Made by a program: the position numbers and the translations under genes
Shown here: piece after piece, positions 56,325 to 64,000 of the stretch
Position numbering within the stretch: the stretch's first letter is position 1
Layout of the letters: the number at the start of each line of letters is the position of its first letter
Assembly: GCA_029204225.1 (NCBI GenBank)
Contig: MU831834.1
Location: forward strand, 1-64,000
Reading direction: 5' to 3'
Length of the DNA: 64,000 nucleotides
Origin: Diphasiastrum complanatum
Taxonomy: Eukaryota > Streptophyta > Lycopodiopsida > Lycopodiales > Lycopodiaceae
The notes under the pieces: model-generated
What the model was told of the DNA's origin: nothing
Database searches by the model: none
What the model saw: the letters and a program-made list of their open reading frames with translations, nothing else

Positions 56325-56655
56325 TTCTGTCTCTCTCATATACACTCACTCTCTCTCTGCCTTTTCTTCTTCCCTGCTTTGTTGTTGCATAATTCATTTA
56401 ATTTGACTGTACATAGCTCGAATTTTCTTCGTACCTCATGAACACATACATAGTCTTCCACAATCACAGCTTTGACTGCAATCTTTTCAAATTCCCAACC
56501 AATGAGCTACTTGCTGCGTGTATTGGCATCACCTATACTAGCAATTGAGCTAGTTTCCAAGCATGAGCAATATTCAGTTCAATCTTTCAGGTATAACAGC
56601 GGCCATACAAAGCAATTTGGAGCTCTCGTTTTAAAAGGAAGAATTTTTTCTGTTG
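56325..56655 (+). promoter_or_regulatory. 5' leader of the receptor kinase with CT-rich tract and two uORFs
   Basis: A CT-rich stretch (about 56326-56375), typical of plant 5' leaders. If the transcript starts there, two upstream ATGs lie in it. One at 56438 opens a 36-codon uORF ending at 56548. One at 56502 opens a frame that ends at 56780, overlapping the main start out of frame. Both would be expected to lower translation. No clear TATA box was seen. Confidence 0.4.
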
Positions 56656-59600
56656 ATGGAGGTTATTCCTCTTATGAACCTGCATGCTCTTTGGAAATTC
56701 CAGCCTTTGCTGAGTCTCTCGCTACTGCTTTTGATCGGGGATGGCATTTTCAAAACTGTCTCTGCATCTGGAGTCAATAACACATCCTTATCTAGCATTC
56801 TCACAGACACAAAAGCTTTGCTGGATTTTAAGCACTCAGTCCAATATGATCCTCAAACGTTTCTCAACGGATGGGTGGCAGATATCTCAAAAACTTCGGG
56901 TGGAAACGACACGGCCGTATGTGGATGGCGTGGTGTTAGGTGTACCTACTCTCGTGTCAGTGCGCTTAATCTCAGCGGAGCTCTCTTATCAGGCCCACTT
57001 CCGGAACCTGCCCTTTCTAAGCTGGATCACCTCCAAGCTTTGTCCTTGGGGGGCAATAGGTTCCATGGAAGTCTTCTGATGGGAAGTGGCACCCAAACGC
57101 CACCAGGAGAAAACTTCACAGATTCAAAATCACAGGTAAGAAACAACTCATTTGGGCAGGCGGATTGCAAGATGCTGACGAGTTTGGATTTGTCTTGGAA
57201 CAATTTTTCAGGAGAGGTGCCTGCTGTTCTTGGCCACTGTAACTCTTTAAAATTCATCAATTTATCAGGCAATCGATTTTCTGGTCTTATACCCGAATCA
57301 TTAGGTAACTTGAGAAGCCTAAGGTCTTTGAATTTTTCTCACAATAATCTCTCTGGGGTGATTCCACCAGAGCTAACTATGTCTTGTGCAACTCTTCAAG
57401 AGATCGACTTATCGAACAACAACCTTTCTGGTTCCATACCTATGCAATTTTCAGCCTGTACATCACTTGAACACTTTTGTTTAAGCCATAACAACTTTTC
57501 TGGAAGATTTCCAGATATTTTAGGCCAAATGCACTCGTTGCAAATTTTAAAAATAGATGATAACTATATTGAAGGGCCGTTGCCATCGCATGTTGATAAC
57601 TGTACCGATCTGGAAGTTTTAGATTTGAGTTCCAACTTCTTCTCAGAGGGTAGTCCTGCTCAAGAGTTTTGCGGTGTCAATTCTGCGTTGAAGATTTTAA
57701 TTCTCGCCAACAATCGCTTCACAGGTCCAGTGTCATCCTCCCTTACCAACTGCACCCACCTGCAGATCCTGGACCTCAGCTTTAATTTTTTTACTGGGAA
57801 ATTTCCACCGGAACTCTGTACCTCCTTAGATCTGGAGCACCTTATGATATGGTACAATAGATTGGAGGGTATGATTTCACCAGATATTGGAAGCTGTAAA
57901 AAGCTGAAAACATTGGTTATGAACTACAACAATTTACAGGGGTTTATTCCTCCCCAGCTTTCCAATTGCAGTGAACTGAGATGGTTGTCCCTGAGTAATA
58001 ACCAATTTAGTGGTCCGATACCACCTGAGTTAGGTCTACTGCAAAATCTTATAATTCTCCAATTGAGCAACAATTCACTCACAGGAGACATACCTTTGGA
58101 GCTTGGAAACTGCAGCACTTTGGTTTGGCTCGATTTGAATAGCAATTATTTGAATGGGGTGATTCCTCCTAGAATAGGAAGAAAAGTAATCGCTCCACTT
58201 ATGCATGGGGCAATCACTAATGTACTTGGTTTTGCAAGAAACGTAGATGATAAATGCAAGGGAGTAGGGGGGCTCCTAGAAATTGAAGGAATAAGATGGC
58301 AGCAACTATCTCAATTGCCAATGTTGTTATCCTGTAAGTATAGGTTCTATAGAGGAGTCAACTTAAGCGCCGACACAAAAGTTAGCAGCCTTGTCTACTT
58401 AGATCTCTCTTACAACGACCTATCTGGAACCCTTCCAGCTGAAATTGGCACCATGACAGACCTTGTAATTCTTGATGTAAGCCACAACTCTTTGAATGGA
58501 TCCATCCCACCCTCTATTGGCCGGCTAAATAACCTGGAATTGCTCCATTTAGCATGGAATCAGCTCCAAGGGGAGATACCTTCTTCATTCTCCAATTTGA
58601 CGTTTCTCGTGGATTTTAACCTTTCCCACAGTAATCTCTCTGGTCAAATTCCTGCAGGAGGTCAATTAACTACATTTCCAGCTTCTGCATATGACGTGAA
58701 CGATGGTCTCTGCGGCTTACCAATTGGTGCATGCTCCCAGCCACCTCCAACTCATCTTCCTGCACCTAGTCGTCCTACTGCTTATAAGAAAAGAGCTCTG
58801 CCCAGAATGGCCAGAATTATTCTGGTTTTGATTTTGATTCTTATACTGGCTTCCTTGATAGGCATCGTGTTGTGGTGGGTCTGGCATCAAAAGAAACTCA
58901 AAAAGGAATGTACTCCTACTGCTGACAGTATCTTTGCCTTTGACCAAAACTGGAAGACAGCATACAAAGAACCTCTCAGTATCAATGTGGCCACTTTTGA
59001 AAGACCGTTAAGGAGAATAACTTTTACAGATCTGGTTGAAGCGACAAAGGGATTCGACGTAAAAAATATGGTCGGTTCCGGTGGATTTGGCGAGGTTTAC
59101 AAAGCCCATCTTATGGATGGCTCAATTGTAGCTGTTAAAAAGCTCACTCGGTTTAATTATCAAGGAGAGCGACAGTTTGTATCTGAGATGGAAACATTGG
59201 GGAAGATTAAGCATCCTAATCTGGTCCCCTTACTTGGTTATTGTAAAATAGGAGAAGAGAGGATTTTGGTATATGAGTACATGCCAGGTGGGAATTTGGA
59301 GCATTTGCTATATGAGACACATCTTGGTGGTGCAAGGATCAATATTCTCTGGGAGTTGCGGAAGCAAATTGCTTTGGATATGGCTCGTGGTCTCGCGTTT
59401 TTACATCACCAGTGCATACCTCATGTAATTCACCGTGACATGAAGTCTAGCAATGTGCTGCTAGATATTTGTTATGAAGCAAGGCTTTCAGATTTTGGCA
59501 TGGCCAGATTAATCAGTGCATCAGATACCCATAATTCTGTAAGTTCACTTGCTGGAACACCAGGTTATGTTCCCCCAGAGTATTATCAAAGCTGTAGATG

Positions 59601-59931
59601 TACAAAAGAGGGAGATGTGTACAGTTTTGGCGTTGTTTTGCTTGAGATTTTGACAAGGAGAAAGCCAACAGACAAAGAGGAATTCGGAGAAAATAATCTA
59701 GTTGGGTGGGTTAAACTCCATGTAAATGAAAACAGAAGTATAGAAGTGCTTGACCCAGATTTGATTGAACAAAATCAGGAGCAGGAGGAAATGCTTCAAT
59801 ACTTGAGTGTGGCTTGCAAATGCCTAGAAGACCAACAATCACGTCGCCCCTCAATGCTTCAAGTGGTGGCTATATTCAAAGAATTGTCATTAGATTCAGA
59901 CACAGACTGTAAAAAGCAGGTACTATTATAG
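56656..59931 (+). CDS. BRL2-like: BRI1-like LRR receptor kinase, BRL2/VH1 type
   Basis: Intronless, 1091 residues; ATG at 56656 (56653 is TTG). Signal peptide ~1-38 with 'LLSLSLLLLIGDG'; N-cap 'ALLDFKHSVQYDP' and 'CGWRGVRC'. Plant LRRs run ~100-510 and ~575-665. Between them an island domain (~510-570) has 'ARNVDDKCKGVGGLLEIEGI'. A second Cys pair lies near 686-693, a membrane segment at ~720-742, and juxtamembrane 'EPLSINVATFERPLRRITF'. The kinase (~800-1075) has Gly loop 'GSGGFGEVYKA', Lys828, Glu844, His-Arg-Asp 926-928 ('HRDMKSSNVLLD'), Asp946 in DFG, and 'GTPGYVPPEYYQS'; all catalytic residues are kept, so it should be an active RD kinase. The island and 'EPLSINVATF' point to BRL2/VH1, which in Arabidopsis acts in vascular tissue and, unlike BRL1/BRL3, does not bind brassinolide. 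An LRR-poor stretch (138-172) is odd. Confidence 0.93.
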   Translation: MEVIPLMNLHALWKFQPLLSLSLLLLIGDGIFKTVSASGVNNTSLSSILTDTKALLDFKHSVQYDPQTFLNGWVADISKTSGGNDTAVCGWRGVRCTYSRVSALNLSGALLSGPLPEPALSKLDHLQALSLGGNRFHGSLLMGSGTQTPPGENFTDSKSQVRNNSFGQADCKMLTSLDLSWNNFSGEVPAVLGHCNSLKFINLSGNRFSGLIPESLGNLRSLRSLNFSHNNLSGVIPPELTMSCATLQEIDLSNNNLSGSIPMQFSACTSLEHFCLSHNNFSGRFPDILGQMHSLQILKIDDNYIEGPLPSHVDNCTDLEVLDLSSNFFSEGSPAQEFCGVNSALKILILANNRFTGPVSSSLTNCTHLQILDLSFNFFTGKFPPELCTSLDLEHLMIWYNRLEGMISPDIGSCKKLKTLVMNYNNLQGFIPPQLSNCSELRWLSLSNNQFSGPIPPELGLLQNLIILQLSNNSLTGDIPLELGNCSTLVWLDLNSNYLNGVIPPRIGRKVIAPLMHGAITNVLGFARNVDDKCKGVGGLLEIEGIRWQQLSQLPMLLSCKYRFYRGVNLSADTKVSSLVYLDLSYNDLSGTLPAEIGTMTDLVILDVSHNSLNGSIPPSIGRLNNLELLHLAWNQLQGEIPSSFSNLTFLVDFNLSHSNLSGQIPAGGQLTTFPASAYDVNDGLCGLPIGACSQPPPTHLPAPSRPTAYKKRALPRMARIILVLILILILASLIGIVLWWVWHQKKLKKECTPTADSIFAFDQNWKTAYKEPLSINVATFERPLRRITFTDLVEATKGFDVKNMVGSGGFGEVYKAHLMDGSIVAVKKLTRFNYQGERQFVSEMETLGKIKHPNLVPLLGYCKIGEERILVYEYMPGGNLEHLLYETHLGGARINILWELRKQIALDMARGLAFLHHQCIPHVIHRDMKSSNVLLDICYEARLSDFGMARLISASDTHNSVSSLAGTPGYVPPEYYQSCRCTKEGDVYSFGVVLLEILTRRKPTDKEEFGENNLVGWVKLHVNENRSIEVLDPDLIEQNQEQEEMLQYLSVACKCLEDQQSRRPSMLQVVAIFKELSLDSDTDCKKQVLL

Positions 59932-59932
59932 C

Positions 59933-59938
59933 AATAAA
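59933..59938 (+). terminator. AATAAA, possible polyadenylation signal
   Basis: AATAAA begins one base after the TAG stop of the receptor kinase. It is too close to the stop to be the only signal, and other AT-rich elements follow. Confidence 0.25.
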
Positions 59939-59939
59939 A

Positions 59940-61644
59940 GAAGAATCTCTTTATTGAATTCAAGTTCTGAGAATTTACCGTGTTCAATCCTTTCTATTGA
60001 TGTCATATAATGTGTGAATTCAAGTTCTCTAGGAGTAAAGACAATTAGATTCTGTGATTTACAACTGTGCAAACCCTCAAATGACACAAGAAACATTAGA
60101 TACTAAGAGTTCAGTAGCAATCACTCAGTTAACCATGCTCTCAAGTGCTTGACCTTTTTGAAGTATAAATTAAAGTTCTCTTGGAGTACAGATATGTCAG
60201 AAAGGATGATTAGCAGTATCTTGTCAGCGGTTATTGATTGTGATTGATTGTTTCAGCCTGCTCTCACTTGTAGTGCATCTTGGAGGTTCAAAACATGGCA
60301 AACCTTCAAGAGTCACATCCAAGTTCACTCTATGTCCCTTGCAACTGCCAGCCCTCACATGGATGATGGGATGGGCTTTACTCTAGCATTTAGAAATTTG
60401 AACCATATTGGTTTGATGCGAGTTTTATTCATTATTCTTTCAAGATCTTCCCAAATGTGATGAGTTAGTGTATCTTGCTCGACTTTGGCTCTCCCACCCA
60501 AATTAGCTTCTTTGTGCACCCATGGGTCGACAATACCAAGAAGCATTATTCTTTTAAAGTTTTTCTCATTATTCTTTCATATATGCTCTGTAGGCACTGT
60601 TGCTACACGCAACTTTCATGAGGGTCAATGGAGGCTATGTATAATTTAAAATTGGTACCATGAATTTTTGTAATGGTTGTCTGGGTGAATTTTGCATATG
60701 TGTCTCATATGTTTATTTGCTCTCAACATGATCGTTCCATGCCATATTTTGAGGGTTTTAACTATCTGAGAGTAAATTTTTACAAAACCAAAATGGCATT
60801 GGCTATGGATGCTTGTTTTGATGAGACATGTTTCATGTTTTTTACTTGATCAAAATGTTATGCAACAACTCACATATGTTTTATGATCACATCTATTTTT
60901 CTGATAAAAATGGTTTAGTTGGTAGATTAGAGCCATATCCTCTACCAGATTTTTTGAGTGAGGAATGGATTTCTCTTGATGTAGCAATTTCAAAAAGTTT
61001 TTGATCTAGGCTATATTTTGATATTCTAAGTATATTAAAATGTAGCACTGGATCAAAGAATAATAGATTAAGTTGGTATCTACCTTTTATTATTTTTGTT
61101 GATTTTTTTTCCAAATGCAATGTTTGGAGAACAAAAAAAATGTTTATTTGTAAGGACTTGAGTGCTAAAATAATCGCCGAGTTGTTGGATGATGGTTGGG
61201 ATACAAAACAAAATCAGTAAGTTGAGTGTAGAGTATGTTACTCATCCATGACATTTAGATATCACATCGAAAAACAAACGCTCACTTTGCTGCTGTATTA
61301 TAGAAGATGGATTAAATGCAAAAATGTTTGGAAGCCACTTGATCAAGATTTTGGTATAAACCCTCAAGAGCAACTTCAGATAACAATGAAAAGAAATGAC
61401 AACATTCTTGCAATGGTTGAGGTCGAGGAAGATTGGTGTCTCAATCACATTTGATCAAAACTAGACATGTTGCAATTCGATCTACCTCAATACTATCAAT
61501 TTCGATTGAATGGTGTAAAGGTACGTTATGCCATATAAAAATATTCTTTTTTTTCTATTTCTAAGTGAATCAATTTCATAAAATATATTAACTAAAATAA
61601 TTTCTCTTGTGCAGATAAGAGTAAGGTAGGAAGAGCATATAAAA
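59940..61644. other. Receptor kinase 3' flank and unassigned sequence
   Basis: The 3' UTR presumably occupies the first few hundred bases. A plus frame at 61248-61454 ('YRRWIKCKNVWKPLDQDFGI') and its continuation 'LDMLQFDLPQYYQFRLNG' look mildly coding but match no family I know. They sit just outside Ulp1-like copy B and may be part of a transposon. Confidence 0.35.
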
Positions 61645-62925
61645 TGTAAAGATATTGGAACATCCATCGAAATTGAAGATCCATAAATTATGAACTATGG
61701 AATTTTGTATTATGTAATACAATTTTTTGTATGAAAATATATGAACCACTTTTTCTATGAGGCTCTTTCATTTCTATGATCTCCCTTTCCATGGTGCAAT
61801 CAATGTAATTGCAACTAGATAATATGAGTTTTCAATAACAAGATTCATTGTCTCCTACAGGAAATGCATTATCTCCATTGGGGAGATCTTAAGTCACTTG
61901 AACTCCAATGACCACTACAATCAAATATCAAATCGACGTTTGCCCTTGTTGATGTCTCGTATATATCGGTTGTATTTTTGGTCTTCATTGCCTTGGTTTG
62001 TATTGTCCTTGTCTTGGCATATTTGGATATGTTCAGAAGATGATCTAATCAAAGCTTTGTTGTAACAAATCTAAGTTTGCCACATGTTTGGATTGGTTGT
62101 GGCAAAGGTTCGATCAGATCATCTTTCTGAATTTATCAAAAAATAAAACCATGGTAAAGACAAGGCAGACCAAGGCTATGAAAAAAAAAACGTGTCAAAA
62201 AATCGTAGAAATTGAAGACAAATGAATCATAACCTAAATTAATAACAAAAAAAAAACAAGTAAGAACAACCATAGAAAAACTGTAAATATATTTCTATTA
62301 AAATTTTCTATACATGTGTCTCATCCACATCAAGTGAGATGAATATTTAATCAGTATCAACTATCTATGATCTCTAAGTCCATTTCTCCAGTTGGAAGTA
62401 GCTTGGGTGGAGAACACTCGGCCACTGCAACTGGATATGAATTTTTTATCACAAGCTTTATGGTCTCCTGCCTGAATTGCATTATCTTCATTGGGGAGAC
62501 CTTCGGGCATTTAAACTGAAAAAAAACATAAATACAGTTAAATGTAATTAATCAAAGATCAGTTAATAGGAATTTGAATATGAAAAAAACAAAAACACAA
62601 TTAAAAGCTATTAATTGAAGATTACCTCTTCCAAATTTGGAAGTCCATCTTGTAGTGCAAGCCAGTGTTTGGCATTGCATACGATATACCAACACAACTG
62701 ACAGAATCAACCTCCTAGGAAGATTGCAGAATCCAAATTTTAACATTATGAGATATCGGATCAACGCGCAAAATATTATAATTAAATCTACAACGGAAAC
62801 AAGCGCGCGTCGAACCGATATCCAAAAAATATTGTTTGAATATTGGATCAACGCGCACGTTATGAAAAGGAACCAAACAATATCTACAAGGGTACGTCGA
62901 ACTAATATTGATATTGAACCCAAAA
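61645..62925 (-). pseudogene. Ulp1-like (C48) cysteine-protease element, copy B
   Basis: Inverted copy of 17572-18760, colinear throughout. On the minus strand: two ~72-bp hairpin units (62905-62745), then the Gln/Cys exon, where one base is lost so that the protease Cys context is frameshifted, while 'NAKHWLALQDGLPNLEE' is clean. After the intron, TTTTTTTCAG opens 'FKCPKVSPMKIMQFRQETIK' and 'LVIKNSYPVAVAECSPPK', without the stop codon found in copy A. The degenerate second exon copy is at 61800-61900. Each copy is better preserved in a different place. Neither has the His/Asp half of the protease. Confidence 0.55.
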
Positions 62926-64000
62926 TGGTTTGTCAAGATTAGCACTTAATCTCATGGCTTTGTGTTGTACATTTCTCATCCCTCGTTGGCTATGGCTCCA
63001 TCTAGCATGACTATGGCAGTCTCCCAACTAGTCTACGCTATGGCTTCTCCAACTAGCTTGAGCAAAAGGATGGGAAGAGCACAATGAGCATAGGGTGAGT
63101 GTTCTTGAGAGTATGATCCACTCTTCTCTCTTTTCTCTCCTTATTTTTTGACAAATGATGGCTTAACCTAATTCAATGACGGCTTAACCTAAAATCTCCT
63201 CCTCTAAGGCTTACCCTATTAGAGAATGGAAGGCCTAGATTAACTTTACCTGTTGCCAGATTAATAATATACAATACAATGTGAAGTAACACAGTACATG
63301 AAACCACACAAGGGAGAACAGTCGGAGAGAAAGATAGGCATGTATTGCAAATGAGATTCTTGCCGAAAATGGACTCTTCCACTCCTATATATACTTGGAG
63401 TGTTGGTCACTTACAATAGGCCTTTGTGACTAACTTTTAAATAACTTGAAATCACATATCTATGTGTAGTGCCCATGACAGGTTTAACTTAGAACTAAAT
63501 AACTTAAGCCAATACGGATAACGTAAAAGCCTAAACTTGATGGGCAAATTCTACGTTTAGATCCTATCCTGCTTGTATTTCTAAAGATGTTCCGCAAGAT
63601 GGCTAGAATATTCCTTGGAATATCAGTCTACATTATCCCCTCCATTAAGAACTTGGCAGTCTCACGCCAAGTGCAATGTTAAGACCTCACTCCTTATGGT
63701 GCTGGAGGAGTCAAAGTTGGTGCAGCTTGTAGATGTGGAACTTTTCTGTAAAGTGTTGGTCCATAGGAGATGAAGATTTGAAGAATTATGGACATCTCTA
63801 GAAGAGCTGATGTGGACCATATGGGAGTTGGCTCTTTGATAAGTTGTATTTCCAAGTGATCACACAAATGATTCAGTGGATGATGTACACGAGCTTAGTA
63901 TATTTTAGACGTGATGTGAATGCCACACAAGGGGTTACTGAACGACAATGAGATGAAGATGGAGTGGGTGTGATAACGGGTATTGTAATCTCGGAAGTGG
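62926..64000. other. Unassigned sequence to window end
   Basis: No gene is recognised. A short 'GGCTTAACCTAA' pair occurs at 63160-63195. A TATATATA at about 63391-63398 and 'CCCCTCCATTAAGAACTTGG' at 63640-63659 have a retroelement flavour but no confirmed boundary. Confidence 0.3.

Noticed and set aside
56472-56780. Frame overlapping the start of the receptor kinase as a separate gene.
   Set aside because: It begins at a TTG; its first ATG is at 56502 and it overlaps the kinase start out of frame, so it is at most a uORF.

Overview
The window is nuclear DNA of a seed plant. It is AT-rich and gene-poor, and is crowded with nested, decayed LTR retrotransposons. A 4.2-kb intron in one gene, about two host genes in 64 kb, and the depth of retroelement decay suggest a large genome, perhaps a gymnosperm. 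The species cannot be fixed from the sequence.

Two host genes stand out. (1) Minus strand, 47266 to 41131: a four-exon BODYGUARD-like alpha/beta-hydrolase. Its exons, splice sites and phases join into an uninterrupted 480-residue protein with a Ser-Asp-His triad. (2) Plus strand, 56656-59931: an intronless 1091-residue leucine-rich-repeat receptor kinase of the BRI1-like family, closest to the BRL2/VH1 lineage. Nothing ties the two together except proximity; one belongs to cuticle formation and the other to plasma-membrane signalling.

Layout. 1-6.3 kb: a DUF7869-like transposase relic fused to a chromovirus tail, copia gag relics (minus), a Ty3/gypsy integrase end with an accessory ORF, and a copia gag (C1). 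6.3-11.4 kb: a non-coding insertion splitting C1. 11.4-14.6 kb: the rest of C1 and its 3' LTR. 14.6-17.3 kb: gypsy and copia relics (minus). 17.5-18.8 kb: a Ulp1-like protease relic whose inverted twin lies at 61.6-62.9 kb. 19.1-20.4 kb: an unrecognised broken gene (minus). 20.6-24.3 kb: a fold-back region with GC-rich palindromes, a CGGTCC minisatellite, a compound microsatellite and an LTR-like module between inverted arms. 25.8-26.6 kb: a copia gag relic. 27.7-36.2 kb: copia element A (minus) with both LTRs, holding copia element B (plus). 36.25-39.7 kb: a gutted chromovirus. 41.1-47.3 kb: the hydrolase gene. 48.6-53.6 kb: a gypsy pol relic interrupted at 49143-52092 by a young element with inverted ends and a 5-bp target duplication. 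56.3-59.9 kb: the receptor kinase. The remainder is unassigned.

All calls come from reading translations and repeats by eye. Family names rest on recognised motifs, and no database search was run.
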